NCBI RefSeq assembly: GCF_025397915.1
Contig: NZ_JALIDZ010000004.1
Span: forward strand, 124,001-188,000
Length of the DNA stretch: 64,000 nt
Direction: 5' to 3'
Source of the DNA: Microbaculum marinisediminis
GTDB taxonomy: Bacteria > Pseudomonadota > Alphaproteobacteria > Rhizobiales > Tepidamorphaceae
The position numbers were made by a program, and so were the translations under genes. The notes beneath the pieces were generated by a model. The model made no database searches. It saw only the letters and a list, made by a program, of their open reading frames with translations, and was not told the DNA's origin. This document shows positions 27,109 through 37,159 of this stretch, one piece after another; position 1 is the first letter of the stretch; every line of letters begins with the position of its first letter.

Positions 27109-27144
27109 CTCGATCCCACTGACCGCAGTGTCGGCGACGGCCTA

Positions 27145-27411
27145 TCAGGCCGGCAGCGCCTTAACCCGGGCAGAAAGCCGCGACACCTTCCGGGACGCGG
27201 TATTGGCATGCATCACGCCCTTCTGGGCAGCGCGCATCAACTCCGGCTCGGCGGCGCGGAGCGCCTCGGTCGCCTTGGTGCGGTCGCCGGCGGCGATCGC
27301 CGCTTCGACCTGCTTAACGAACGTGCGCACGCGGCTCTTGCGCGTCTTGTTGATGGCCGTCCGTCGCGCGATCTTGCGCGCCGCCTTCTTGGCCGACGGG
27401 GTATTCGCCAT
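27145..27411 (-). CDS. rpsT: 30S ribosomal protein S20
   Basis: An 88-residue, very basic protein that binds 16S r[21 protein letters not shown] at the N-terminus and the [20 protein letters not shown]-terminal segment are diagnostic. Length matches S20 (86-90). ATG 27411 follows GGAG with about eight bases spacing. It is monocistronic, with a strong terminator after it; the usual alphaproteobacterial neighbour dnaA lies beyond a rhodanese gene. Confidence 0.97.
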   Translation of the reverse strand: MANTPSAKKAARKIARRTAINKTRKSRVRTFVKQVEAAIAAGDRTKATEALRAAEPELMRAAQKGVMHANTASRKVSRLSARVKALPA

Positions 27412-27547
27412 AAAGCATCTCCGAAACTGGCCGGCTCGGGGTCTAGTCCCGCCACGCCGCGCCAAAAACACCAAAGGCGGCAGGCACGCAATCCCACCGC
27501 ACGTCGGCGGGTGTATAAACGGTTCCCCTTCGCCCCGTCAACCGGGC

Positions 27548-28321
27548 TCAACGGTTGCGGAAGTTCGGGCTGCGCTTGTCGATGAAAGCCTGCATGCCCT
27601 CGCTCTGGTCCTCGGTGGCAAACAGCGAATGGAAGACCCGCCGCTCGAAGCGGACCCCCTCCGACATCGTGGTCTCGTAGGCGCGGTCGACCGACTCCTT
27701 GATCATCATCACGGCGGGAAGGGACATGTCGGCGATCTTGGCCGCCACATCCATTGCCGTGTCGACCAGCTCGTCGGCCGGTACGATGCGACTCACCAGC
27801 CCCGAGCGCTCCGCCTCAGCGGCATCCATCATCCGGCCGGTCAGGCACATGTCCATCGCCTTCGACTTGCCGACGAAGCGCGTCAGCCGCTGCGTGCCGC
27901 CGGCGCCGGGCATGACACCGAGATTGATCTCGGGCTGGCCGAACTTGGCGGTATCGGCGGCAATGATGAAGTCGCACATCATGGCGAGCTCGCAGCCGCC
28001 GCCGAGCGCGTAGCCGGCCACCGCCGCGATGATCGGCTTGCGGTTGCGCGAGACGCGCTCCCAGGGGGTTATCAGGTCGGTCAGGTAGGCTGTGACCGAC
28101 GTGTAGGGCTGCATCTCCTTGATGTCGGCGCCGGCGGCGAAGGCCTTCTCGCTGCCGGTCAGGACGATGCAGCCGATGTTCTCGTCGGCCTCGAAGCTAT
28201 CGAGCGCGGCGTTCAGATCGACGAACAGGCCGGAGCTCAGCGCGTTGAGGGCCTTGGGCCGATTGAGCGTAATCAGCGCGACGCGGCCGCGCGTCTCGAC
28301 CAGGATGTTCTCGTAGGCCAT
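27548..28321 (-). CDS. Enoyl-CoA hydratase (crotonase family)
   Basis: A 257-residue crotonase that adds water to 2-enoyl-CoA in beta-oxidation. The oxyanion-hole segments are AAGADIKEM (about residue 65) and [11 protein letters not shown] (about 105). Both catalytic glutamates are present: Glu in [11 protein letters not shown] and Glu in [19 protein letters not shown]. It closely resembles the short-chain hydratases of the FadB1x type. ATG 28321 has GGGGAG six bases upstream. It lies between mutM and rpsT on the minus strand, an arrangement seen in other Hyphomicrobiales. Confidence 0.93.
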   Translation of the reverse strand: MAYENILVETRGRVALITLNRPKALNALSSGLFVDLNAALDSFEADENIGCIVLTGSEKAFAAGADIKEMQPYTSVTAYLTDLITPWERVSRNRKPIIAAVAGYALGGGCELAMMCDFIIAADTAKFGQPEINLGVMPGAGGTQRLTRFVGKSKAMDMCLTGRMMDAAEAERSGLVSRIVPADELVDTAMDVAAKIADMSLPAVMMIKESVDRAYETTMSEGVRFERRVFHSLFATEDQSEGMQAFIDKRSPNFRNR

Positions 28322-28419
28322 TTTCACTCCCCGGGCTGACGTTGCGTTCGGGCGATAGCGCTACAGGAGCGCCAGCCCGTCTGCAACCCGACCGCTGGTC
28401 GCAGGCGAGGATCGCACGC

Positions 28420-29307
28420 TCAGCGCTGACAGCGGGGGCAGTAAAAGGTCGAGCGGCCGGACTGGACGATGCGCCTGACGGTGCCGGTGCAACCCGGCGT
28501 CCGGCAGGGCTCGCCCTCGCGATCGTAGACGCGGAAGGTGTGCTGGAAATAGCCGAGCGAACCGTCGGTATGGACGTAGTCACGCAGGCTCGAGCCGCCG
28601 GCTGCGATCGCTTCGGCGATGACATCGCGGATCGCCACAACCAGTCGCTCGGCGCGGGGCCCGGGCTTCTTCCTGGGGCGCGCGGAGGATAGTGTGCCGG
28701 CCGGGCGGGTCGGCGACAGGCCGGAGCGATGCAGCGCCTCGCACACATATATATTGCCGAGGCCGGCGATGATGCGCTGGTCGAGCAACGCCGCCTTGAG
28801 CGGCGTCACCTTGCCGCGGAAGGCGGTCTCCAGGTAGGCCGCATCAAGCGTATTGCCGACCGGCTCGACGCCGAGATTCCTGAACAGGGCGTGTTCCGTC
28901 AGTTCGGCCCGCGGGATCAGCGACATGAAGCCGAAGCGGCGCGGATCGTTGTAGGTGATCCGCGTTCCGCTCGACATATGAAAGACGACATGGTCGTGCG
29001 CGGTCGCCTTGGACCGGGCATGGTGGAAGGCGCCGGGCGTCGCCTCGTCTCCTTCCGCCTCGATGCGGAACGAACCGGACATGCCGAGATGCATGACCAG
29101 CACCTCGCCGTCGTCGAGATCGGCCAGCAGGTATTTCGCCCGCCGGCCCAGACCGACAACCGTCCGGCCCCTGAGGCGCGCGCCAAACGCCATGGGAAAG
29201 GGAAAGCGCAAGTCCGGGCGGCGCACCTCTATGTCGTCGATGCGCGCGGCGCTCATCGCCGGCTCCAGGCCGCGGCGCACTGTCTCGACCTCGGGCAGTT
29301 CGGGCAT
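28420..29307 (-). CDS. mutM: Formamidopyrimidine-DNA glycosylase (MutM/Fpg)
   Basis: A 295-residue base-excision repair enzyme that removes 8-oxoguanine and nicks the strand. The N-terminal [13 protein letters not shown] carries the catalytic Pro2-Glu3. The helix-two-turn-helix and a C-terminal zinc finger with Cys pairs (CRTPGC ... FYCPRC) are complete. About 20 residues longer than E. coli Fpg because of a basic insert ([14 protein letters not shown]) common in alphaproteobacteria. It is divergent from ubiE with a 71-base gap, the conserved alphaproteobacterial arrangement. Confidence 0.96.
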   Translation of the reverse strand: MPELPEVETVRRGLEPAMSAARIDDIEVRRPDLRFPFPMAFGARLRGRTVVGLGRRAKYLLADLDDGEVLVMHLGMSGSFRIEAEGDEATPGAFHHARSKATAHDHVVFHMSSGTRITYNDPRRFGFMSLIPRAELTEHALFRNLGVEPVGNTLDAAYLETAFRGKVTPLKAALLDQRIIAGLGNIYVCEALHRSGLSPTRPAGTLSSARPRKKPGPRAERLVVAIRDVIAEAIAAGGSSLRDYVHTDGSLGYFQHTFRVYDREGEPCRTPGCTGTVRRIVQSGRSTFYCPRCQR

Positions 29308-29378
29308 GGTCTTCTGTTCGCAGGATTTTCAGTAACCGATCAGGGTCGCGAAGATAGCGCGCGGCAAGGCCTTGCGCT

Positions 29379-30167
29379 ATGGTCCGCGCCATGACGAGGC
29401 GAGGCACAGACGCGAGCATGGCCCGCGATACGCATTTCGGGTTCGAATCCGTCCGCGAGGACGAGAAGCAGGGCAAGGTCGACGCGGTGTTCGACCGGGT
29501 CGCCCGGCGCTATGACCTGATGAACGACATGATGTCCGGGGGCCTGCACAGGCTCTGGAAGGACGCGATGATCGCCTGGCTCAATCCGCCCAGGGGCGGC
29601 GCGGGCTGGTCGGTCCTCGACGTCGCCGGCGGCACCGGAGACATCGCCTTCCGCATCGCCGAGGCGGCGCCGGCCGCCGAAATCACCGTCCTCGACATCA
29701 ATCCGAACATGCTGGACGTGGGCGCGGCGCGGGCTGAGAAGCGCGGGCTCGCCGATCGCCTCACGTTCGTGGAAGGCAACGCCGAGGATACGGGCCTGCC
29801 TGCTTCGAGCTTCGATGCCTATACGATCGCCTTCGGCATCCGCAACGTGACGCACATCGACCTGGCCCTCAAGGAGGCCTACCGGGTGCTGAAGCCCGGC
29901 GGGCGGTTCCTGTGCCTCGAGTTCAGCCAGGTCGAGATGCCGATGCTCGACAAGATCTACGACCTGTATTCGTTCAATGCGATCCCCGCCATGGGCAGGA
30001 TCGTGGCGGGTGATGCGGACTCCTATCGCTATCTGGTCGAGTCGATCCGCCGCTTCCCCGACCGCGAAACCTTCGCCGACATGATCCGCGAGGTCGGTTT
30101 CGAGCGGGTGCAGTGGCGGGCGCTCTCGGGCGGCATCACCGTGCTGCATTCCGGCTGGCGGATCTAA
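29379..30167 (+). CDS. ubiE: Ubiquinone/menaquinone C-methyltransferase
   Basis: A 262-residue SAM-dependent methyltransferase that methylates the C2 (or C5) position of the quinone ring precursor. [17 protein letters not shown] near residue 47, the SAM loop [16 protein letters not shown] near residue 82 and the [10 protein letters not shown] segment near residue 150 are signatures. Start is uncertain: ATG at 29379, 29391 or 29418 are all in frame and none has a strong ribosome binding site. ubiB follows 12 bases later with a GTG start, so the two form an operon. Confidence 0.95.
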   Translation: MVRAMTRRGTDASMARDTHFGFESVREDEKQGKVDAVFDRVARRYDLMNDMMSGGLHRLWKDAMIAWLNPPRGGAGWSVLDVAGGTGDIAFRIAEAAPAAEITVLDINPNMLDVGAARAEKRGLADRLTFVEGNAEDTGLPASSFDAYTIAFGIRNVTHIDLALKEAYRVLKPGGRFLCLEFSQVEMPMLDKIYDLYSFNAIPAMGRIVAGDADSYRYLVESIRRFPDRETFADMIREVGFERVQWRALSGGITVLHSGWRI

Positions 30168-30179
30168 GGGTCGCGTCCG

Positions 30180-31748
30180 GTGTTTTCTTCAATCGTGCAT
30201 CTGAGCCGGCTCGCCCGGGCGGGTTGGGCCCTGACCCGCGAGGGCGCCTTCGCGCTGGTGGATCCGACCGACCTGCCCGCCGGACCGGCGATGGCGATCC
30301 GGCTGGGACGCCTCCTCGGGGCCGTCGTCGGACGGCGCAATCCGCAGGACGCCCGCCTGGCCGCAGCCTTCTCGCGCCTGGGACCGAGCTGGATCAAGCT
30401 TGGCCAGTTCCTGGCGACCCGGCGCGACCTGGTCGGCGACGCGATCGCCAGCGACCTGTCGCAGCTTCAGGATCGTCTGCCGCCCTTTTCTGACGCGGTT
30501 GCCCGCAACGCGATCAAAGCGGCGCTCGGCCGTCCGGTCGAGGACGCCTTCGACGAGTTCGGCCCGCCCGTCGCTGCCGCGTCCATCGCCCAGGTGCACA
30601 AGGCGCAAGCCGACGAGGGCAGCCTCGCGGTCAAGGTGCTGCGACCGGGCATCGAAAGGCGATTCCGCCGCGATCTCGATACCTTCTTCTTCGCCGCGCA
30701 CACCATCGAGCGCATCGACCCCGAAGCCCGGCGGCTGCGCCCGGTCGATACGGTCGAGATCCTCGACCGCTCGGTGACGATTGAGATGGACCTCAGGATG
30801 GAGGCCGCCGCGATCTCGGAGATTGCGGAGAACACCGCCGAGGATCCGGGGTTCCGCGTGCCGAAGGTCGACTGGAGCCGCAGCGCCAAGCGGGTGATGA
30901 CGCTCGAATGGATCGACGGCATCCCGATCGCCGACCGCGACGCGCTGGAGGAGGCCGGTCACGACCTGAAGCGCCTCGGTGCGCTGGTCATGCAGTCGTT
31001 CCTGCGCCATGCCCTGCGCGACGGCTTCTTCCATGCCGACATGCATCCGGGCAACCTGTTCATCGACGACGAGGGCAATCTGGTTGCCGTCGACTTCGGC
31101 ATCATGGGCCGGCTCGGGCCGAAGGAGCGGCGCTTCCTGGCGGAGATCCTCTGGGGCTTCATCCGCCGCGACTATCACCGAACGGCGGAGGTGCACTTCG
31201 AGGCGGGCTACGTGCCCGACATCCATTCCGTCGACGATTTCGCCCAGGCGTTGCGCGCGATCGGCGAACCGCTGCGCGACCGCACCGCCTCCGAGATATC
31301 GATGGCGCGGCTGCTGACACAACTGTTCGAGGTGACCGAGCTGTTCGACATGAAGACACGGCCGGAGCTGCTGCTGTTGCAGAAGACGATGGTCGTGGTC
31401 GAGGGTGTGGCCCGCCATCTCGATCCCGAGCTCGACATGTGGACGACCTCGGAGCCGATCGTCGGCGAATGGATCCGCAAGAATCTGGGGCCTGAGGGCG
31501 CGCTGCATTCGGCCGCGGAGGGAGCCGGCAACCTAGGTCGCCTGCTGCTGGCCGCGCCGGAGTTGCTGGTGCGTGGGGAGCGGATTGCCGCCGGTCTCGC
31601 GACAATGGCGCGCGACGGCTTCCATCTCGACCGGGAAAGCGTCGAGGCGATCGCGGCGGCGGAAGCGCGGCGTACCCGCTCCGGACGGGTGGCGCTCTGG
31701 ATTTCGGCCCTGTCCTTGGCAACGATTGCCGCGGCGTTGTGGTGGTGA
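30180..31748 (+). CDS. ubiB: ABC1-kinase-like ubiquinone biosynthesis protein UbiB
   Basis: A 522-residue atypical kinase/ATPase needed for ubiquinone synthesis. The UbiB KxGQ motif (WIKLGQFLATR, about residue 78), the Ala-rich loop AAASIAQVHKA (about 136), the catalytic HADMHPGNLF (about 287) and VDFGIMG metal motif (about 303) are all intact. Two C-terminal hydrophobic stretches (final 30 residues) are probable membrane anchors. Start is GTG 30180, 12 bases after ubiE. Confidence 0.96.
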   Translation: MFSSIVHLSRLARAGWALTREGAFALVDPTDLPAGPAMAIRLGRLLGAVVGRRNPQDARLAAAFSRLGPSWIKLGQFLATRRDLVGDAIASDLSQLQDRLPPFSDAVARNAIKAALGRPVEDAFDEFGPPVAAASIAQVHKAQADEGSLAVKVLRPGIERRFRRDLDTFFFAAHTIERIDPEARRLRPVDTVEILDRSVTIEMDLRMEAAAISEIAENTAEDPGFRVPKVDWSRSAKRVMTLEWIDGIPIADRDALEEAGHDLKRLGALVMQSFLRHALRDGFFHADMHPGNLFIDDEGNLVAVDFGIMGRLGPKERRFLAEILWGFIRRDYHRTAEVHFEAGYVPDIHSVDDFAQALRAIGEPLRDRTASEISMARLLTQLFEVTELFDMKTRPELLLLQKTMVVVEGVARHLDPELDMWTTSEPIVGEWIRKNLGPEGALHSAAEGAGNLGRLLLAAPELLVRGERIAAGLATMARDGFHLDRESVEAIAAAEARRTRSGRVALWISALSLATIAAALWW

Positions 31749-31818
31749 CGCCGCCATGGAAGGTTGGGCGCCCGGTCGGTAGACTGTACCCGACGGACCC
31801 AAACGCAGCGGGAAACGG

Positions 31819-33021
31819 ATGAAACGCATCCTTCTCATCGTCGGCGGCGGCATCGCCGCCTACAAGTGCCTCGAACTCGTGCGCCGGGCGCGCGACAGAG
31901 GCATCGCCGTGCGTTGCGTGATGACGGACGCCGCACAGCAGTTCGTGACGCCGCTGTCGTTTGCGAGCCTGTCGGCCGACACCGTCTATACCGACCTGTT
32001 CTCCCTCAACGAGGAATCCGAGATCGGCCATATCCGCCTGTCGCGCGAGGCCGATCTCGTGGTGGTGGCGCCCGCGACCGCCGACCTTCTGGCGAAGCTC
32101 GCCAACGGCATCGCCGATAACCTCGCCGGCGCGGTGCTGCTGGCCACCGACAAGCCGGTGCTCGTCGCGCCCGCCATGAACCCGCGCATGTGGTCGCATC
32201 CGGCAACACGGCGCAATGTCGAGCGGCTCAGGGACGACGGCCTTCGTTTCGTCGGACCGAACCGCGGCGAGATGGCGGAATCGGGCGAGGCGGGCGAAGG
32301 CCGGATGGCCGAGCCCGCAGAGATCCTGGCGGCGATCGAAGCCATGCTGAGCGCCGACAAGCCGCTTGCCGGCAAACGGGTGATCGTCACGTCCGGGCCG
32401 ACCCACGAGCCGATCGACCCGGTGCGCTACCTCGCCAACCGCTCCTCGGGAAAGCAGGGTCATGCCATTGCCGCGGCGGCGGCCGCCGCCGGGGCGCAGG
32501 TGACGCTCGTCAGCGGTCCGGTCTCGATTCCCGATCCGCAGGGCGTGACGACGATCCATGTGGAGACGGCTCGCGAGATGCTCGCCGCCGTCGAGGAGAC
32601 GCTTCCCGCCGATATCGCCATCTGCGCCGCCGCCGTCGCCGACTGGCGGCCGGACAGCGAGGGCGCCCAGAAGATGAAGAAAGAGGGCAACAAACAGGCG
32701 CCCGAACTTTCGCTGGTCGAGAACCCGGATATCCTGCGGACCCTCGCGCAGCACCACACGTTGCGGCCGACGCTGGTCGTCGGGTTCGCGGCGGAGACCG
32801 AGACGGTGGTCGACCACGCCAGGGCGAAGCTCGAGCGCAAGGGCTGCGACCTGATCGTCGCCAACGACGTCTCGCACGCCACCGGCATCATGGGCGGCGA
32901 CCACAATACGGTGCATCTGGTCTCGCCGGCCGACGTGGAGAGCTGGGAAGACATGCCGAAAACCGAAGTCGCCGCGCGGCTCGTCGCGCGCATCGCCGAG
33001 ATCCTGAAGGCGCACCGCTAG
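31819..33021 (+). CDS. coaBC: Bifunctional phosphopantothenoylcysteine decarboxylase / phosphopantothenate-cysteine ligase
   Basis: A 400-residue fusion making 4'-phosphopantetheine for coenzyme A. The FMN-binding CoaC half (residues 1-180) has GGGIAAYK, the catalytic His in GHIRLSR and the PAMNPRMW substrate segment. The CoaB half (about 190-400) has [21 protein letters not shown] and AAAVADWRP. In the flap where E. coli has the active-site Cys (ACGD), this protein reads [11 protein letters not shown], with Ser at the Cys position. From memory, other alphaproteobacteria also lack this Cys. dut follows after one base. Confidence 0.95.
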   Translation: MKRILLIVGGGIAAYKCLELVRRARDRGIAVRCVMTDAAQQFVTPLSFASLSADTVYTDLFSLNEESEIGHIRLSREADLVVVAPATADLLAKLANGIADNLAGAVLLATDKPVLVAPAMNPRMWSHPATRRNVERLRDDGLRFVGPNRGEMAESGEAGEGRMAEPAEILAAIEAMLSADKPLAGKRVIVTSGPTHEPIDPVRYLANRSSGKQGHAIAAAAAAAGAQVTLVSGPVSIPDPQGVTTIHVETAREMLAAVEETLPADIAICAAAVADWRPDSEGAQKMKKEGNKQAPELSLVENPDILRTLAQHHTLRPTLVVGFAAETETVVDHARAKLERKGCDLIVANDVSHATGIMGGDHNTVHLVSPADVESWEDMPKTEVAARLVARIAEILKAHR

Positions 33022-33022
33022 A

Positions 33023-33469
33023 ATGACCGTCACCGTCCGTATCAAGCGCCTGGCGCACGGCGCCGATCTTCCACTACCCGCCTACGAGACAGACGGCGCC
33101 GCCGGCCTCGACCTGCGCGCGGCGATCGCGACGCCGATGATCCTGGCACCCGGCGGCCGCGCCCTGGTGCCGACAGGGCTCGTCTTCGAACTGCCCGGCG
33201 GCCACGAGGGGCAGGTCAGGCCGCGGTCCGGGCTTGCCGCGAAGCACGGCGTCACCGTGCTCAACACACCCGGCACGATCGACAGCGACTATCGCGGCGA
33301 AGTGAAGGTGATCCTGATCAATCTCGGCGCCGAGCCGTTCGCGATAGAGTCGGGCAGCCGCATCGCCCAGCTTGTTGTCGCGCCGGTGACCCGTGCGATG
33401 CTGGTGGAAGCCGATGCCTTGAGCGACAGCGCCCGCGGCGAAGGCGGCTTCGGCTCGACGGGACGCTGA
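33023..33469 (+). CDS. dut: Deoxyuridine 5'-triphosphate nucleotidohydrolase (dUTPase)
   Basis: A 148-residue trimeric dUTPase that keeps uracil out of DNA. All five family motifs can be seen: AAGLDLRA (about residue 26), [11 protein letters not shown] (about 68), [10 protein letters not shown] (about 87), SRIAQLVV (about 113) and the Arg/Phe-containing [10 protein letters not shown] tail. It begins one base after the coaBC stop, forming a coaBC-dut unit as in related genomes. It is followed by 214 bases without a gene. Confidence 0.97.
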   Translation: MTVTVRIKRLAHGADLPLPAYETDGAAGLDLRAAIATPMILAPGGRALVPTGLVFELPGGHEGQVRPRSGLAAKHGVTVLNTPGTIDSDYRGEVKVILINLGAEPFAIESGSRIAQLVVAPVTRAMLVEADALSDSARGEGGFGSTGR

Positions 33470-33683
33470 TCCGGGCAGGAATGCGTTTTCGCCGAAGGCG
33501 CAATCGGCCGGCCGTCGAGAATTGGTTTTCTCTGAATCGTTCGTTTTCTAGGACTGCATTCCGCAGTACCGGTCAAATTGGAATGCGCAGGGCCTCGCGG
33601 GGAGACTGTGGGGCGACTACGTTGAGGACCGGTCCAACGAGTAAGCGGCGGCAGCCGCATCAAGACGCCAACGGAGCACATTC

Positions 33684-34667
<984 letters not shown>

Positions 34668-34690
34668 TTCGAGCATTCCGCGAACCCGTT

Positions 34691-34721
34691 CGCCGGCGGC
34701 AACCCCGCATTGCCGCCGGCG
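34691..34721 (+). terminator. Strong hairpin after cysK, possible terminator
   Basis: CGCCGGCGGCAA (34691-34702) pairs perfectly over 12 bases with TTGCCGCCGGCG (34710-34721), loop CCCCGCA. A T7 run follows only at 34744-34750, 22 bases further, so it is not a textbook terminator; it may stabilise the cysK 3' end or act with Rho. Confidence 0.5.
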
Positions 34722-34794
34722 GATGGAATACTTGGTTCGACGGTTTTTTTGGCCTATCGTTTTCGCCAGGGACGGAGGCGAAGGAGGCTGCGCC

Positions 34795-35535
34795 ATGAGT
34801 TCGAGCGCGCGAATTGGCCTTGTTCTGGCGCTACTGTCCAGTGTCGTTACGGCTGAGGCCGGCGACATCTCGGAGCATCGCATCCTCGGTTTCTCGCCCA
34901 ACGGCAGTGTCTTCGCGTTCGAGGAATTCGGGGTTCAGGATGGCTCCGGCTTCCCCTATGCCAATATCTACGTCGTCGATACGAATACGGATTCCTGGGT
35001 GCCGGGATCGCCGGTGCGCGTGCGCATCGACGAGGAGACGGCACCGCTCTCGATGGCGCGCGCGCAGGCCCGTCAGCAGGCCGCGCCGATACTCGAACAG
35101 TTCGCGGTGGAAGACCGGGCGCTGACGCTTGCCGCCAATCCGCTCGGCGAACTGGGCGCCGATCCGGTCAGCGTCGATTTCGGCCAGCCGTTTCCCGCCA
35201 ACCCGCTTCGCGACATCGACCGGCGCTACAATGCCAGCCTCGATATCTATGATGCCGAGACTCCCGGCGAGGCCTGCGAGACCTATATCGGCGACAAACC
35301 GAAGGGCTTTCGCCTGACGCTCAGGAACCTCGCGACCGGCGTCGAGACGGTGCTGCACGAAGACGTGCAGATCCCGCAATCGCGCGGCTGCCCGATCACC
35401 TACCGGATCGACGCGGTGACCGTGCCCGACGGCTACCCGGCGGATAAGGTCGCCGTCGTCATGAGCATATTCCAGCCGGGCTTCGAGGGACCGCAGCGCC
35501 GGTTTCTTGCCGTCACCGGAGACCTGCCGCGATAG
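34795..35535 (+). CDS. Secreted DUF2259-family protein
   Basis: A 246-residue exported protein. A signal peptide covers about residues 1-23 (hydrophobic core GLVLALLSSVVT, likely cleavage after EAG or nearby). RILGFSPNGSVFAFEEFGVQDGSGFPYANIYV directly after it (in parts) marks the predicted secreted DUF2259 family of unknown function. Two cysteines (about residues 160 and 200) might form a disulfide. ATG 34795 follows AAGGAGG at 34781-34787. A separate transcription unit from cysK seems likely given the hairpin before it. Confidence 0.8.
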   Translation: MSSSARIGLVLALLSSVVTAEAGDISEHRILGFSPNGSVFAFEEFGVQDGSGFPYANIYVVDTNTDSWVPGSPVRVRIDEETAPLSMARAQARQQAAPILEQFAVEDRALTLAANPLGELGADPVSVDFGQPFPANPLRDIDRRYNASLDIYDAETPGEACETYIGDKPKGFRLTLRNLATGVETVLHEDVQIPQSRGCPITYRIDAVTVPDGYPADKVAVVMSIFQPGFEGPQRRFLAVTGDLPR

Positions 35536-35561
35536 ACAGTTCAGGAGGCCAATCCCAGCCG

Positions 35562-36320
35562 ATGCTCGTGCCGACGAAACTCAGTGATGAAGAACTGGAG
35601 CGCTATGCGCGGCACATCGTGCTTGCCGAGATCGGCGGGCCGGGCCAGCAGAAGCTGAAGCGTGCGCGCGTCCTGATCATCGGCGCCGGCGGCCTCGGGG
35701 CACCGCTCCTGCTGTATCTCGCCGCCGCCGGCGTCGGCACGCTGGGCATCGTCGACGACGACACGGTGGCCCTGTCGAACCTGCAGCGGCAGGTGATCCA
35801 CGACACGGACGCGATCGGAGCAGCCAAGGTCGACAGCGCGGCGGCGGCGATCAAGCGCATCAACCCGCATGTCGAGGTGGAGACCTACCCGCTCAGGATC
35901 ACGCCCGACAACGCACCGGGGCTCGTCTGCGGTTTCGACATCGTTGCCGACGGATCCGACAATTTCGCCACGCGGTATGCGGCGGCGGATGCCTGCGCGG
36001 CGTGGCGGCGGCCGCTGGTTTCCGCGGCAGTCGGTCGATTCGACGGCTCGGTCACGACCCTGAAGCCCTACGAGATCGGCAAGGACGACCGTCCCAATCC
36101 GAGCTATCGCGACCTTTTCCCCGCGCCGCCGCCGGACGGCATGCTGCCGACCTGCGCGGAAGCCGGAATCCTCGGCGCGCTGCCAGGTGTCATCGGATCG
36201 ATTATGGCGCTGGAAGTGATCAAGCTGATCGCCGGTGTCGGCGAGCCGTTGATCGGCCGGCTCATGCTGTTCGACGGCATGTCCATGCGCGTCGAGACGA
36301 TCGGATACAGCGCCGGCTAG
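35562..36320 (+). CDS. HesA/MoeB/ThiF-family adenylyltransferase
   Basis: A 252-residue E1-like enzyme that adenylates the C-terminal glycine of a small sulfur-carrier protein such as MoaD or ThiS. The nucleotide loop IIGAGGLGAP (about residue 40), the Arg-rich NLQRQVIHD segment (about 76) and DGSDNFATRYAAAD (about 130) are typical. The Cys of PTCAEAGILG (about 205) is the likely thiol residue. The two zinc-binding Cys pairs of E. coli MoeB are missing: the first appears as NPSYRDLF and the C-terminus stops before the second. Whether it serves molybdopterin or thiamine synthesis cannot be said. Confidence 0.87.
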   Translation: MLVPTKLSDEELERYARHIVLAEIGGPGQQKLKRARVLIIGAGGLGAPLLLYLAAAGVGTLGIVDDDTVALSNLQRQVIHDTDAIGAAKVDSAAAAIKRINPHVEVETYPLRITPDNAPGLVCGFDIVADGSDNFATRYAAADACAAWRRPLVSAAVGRFDGSVTTLKPYEIGKDDRPNPSYRDLFPAPPPDGMLPTCAEAGILGALPGVIGSIMALEVIKLIAGVGEPLIGRLMLFDGMSMRVETIGYSAG

Positions 36321-36358
36321 CGCCGTACCCGATCGCCGGGATCCTGTTCAGGACTAGA

Positions 36359-36643
36359 TCAGTAGTAGCCCGGCGGGCATTCGACGACGATGCGGTTCCC
36401 GTAACGGTCGCGGGCATAGCAATAGCCCGGACGATTGGCGACGGCACCGATGATGGCACCGGTCGCACCGCCAATGGCGGCACCGACCGCGGCGCTCGAC
36501 GCCGAACCGCCGATGATCGCGCCGGCGACCGCGCCGGTTCCCGCACCGATCGCACCACCGGTGAGCGCACCGCGCTCCTGGGGCGTGGTCTGGCAGGCGG
36601 CGAGCAGAGCCGTCGACAGGACGATGGCAGGCAGTTTCCACAT
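36359..36643 (-). CDS. Glycine-zipper lipoprotein
   Basis: A 94-residue probable outer-membrane lipoprotein. The signal peptide ends in the lipobox LLAAC, with lipidated Cys near residue 17. Residues 25-68 are a glycine-zipper region with repeated GxxxG spacing (GGAIGAGTGAVAGAIIGG and a second GAAIGGATGAIIGA), as in 17-kDa surface antigen and OmpA-linked proteins. The C-terminus is aromatic/polar (CYARDRYGNRIVVECPPGYY), with two Cys. Function unknown; such proteins are often made under envelope stress. Confidence 0.8.
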   Translation of the reverse strand: MWKLPAIVLSTALLAACQTTPQERGALTGGAIGAGTGAVAGAIIGGSASSAAVGAAIGGATGAIIGAVANRPGYCYARDRYGNRIVVECPPGYY

Positions 36644-36784
36644 GAATTCGTTCTCCTCTTCGCTGCCATGCGATGATGAAGGCCACTTACTAAATAAAGA
36701 GACAAGCGGCAGATTGGTTCCGAAAAGCAGCGGGATTGGGGCGGGGACAGTCCCGGTTGCGCCGCAATCAGGACTTGAAACGGG

Positions 36785-37096
36785 TTACGACGCGCGCGTT
36801 GAAATCCGGCGCGCAACAGACAGATTGTAGTCGCGGATCCAGCCCGGAATCAATACTGCGTCGATCACCCACCACAGCGCCCAGAGGGCCCAGAACGCCC
36901 AGCCGATCAGGATCCACATGGTCAGCCAGCCGAGACCCCACAGTAGGAACTGAAGAATGCCCGACAGAACACGGGCGGAATACAGCCGATGCGCGCCGAG
37001 GAAACCGAGAAAGAACCACAGGATGTAGGCTAGCACTGCCGATTTCGACAGGGCGTCGTATTCCATCATCTGGCGGGACTGACTCGTGTCGGTCAT
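36785..37096 (-). CDS. TM2 domain-containing membrane protein
   Basis: A 103-residue protein with two to three hydrophobic helices. The TM2 signature is clear: AYILWFFLGFLGAHRLYSAR with the FLG-AHR/FY pattern near residues 22-41, then a Trp-rich second helix (WILIGWAFWALWALWWVID). Function of TM2 proteins in bacteria is unknown. It stands alone between the glycine-zipper gene and the TetR gene, both on the minus strand. Confidence 0.8.
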   Translation of the reverse strand: MTDTSQSRQMMEYDALSKSAVLAYILWFFLGFLGAHRLYSARVLSGILQFLLWGLGWLTMWILIGWAFWALWALWWVIDAVLIPGWIRDYNLSVARRISTRAS

Positions 37097-37159
37097 GACT
37101 GTCCTGATCGGTTCACTGTGCTCGCCGTAATGTGCGTGCTCGGGTGCGCCGGCGCAAGG

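Noticed and set aside
26750-28339. 529-residue plus-strand open frame across the rpsT region
   Set aside because: It runs antisense to rpsT and the enoyl-CoA hydratase and lacks any domain.
29440-29450. GGTTCGAATCC, identical to a tRNA T-loop
   Set aside because: It lies within the conserved FGFES codons of ubiE; no acceptor, D or anticodon arms can be folded around it.
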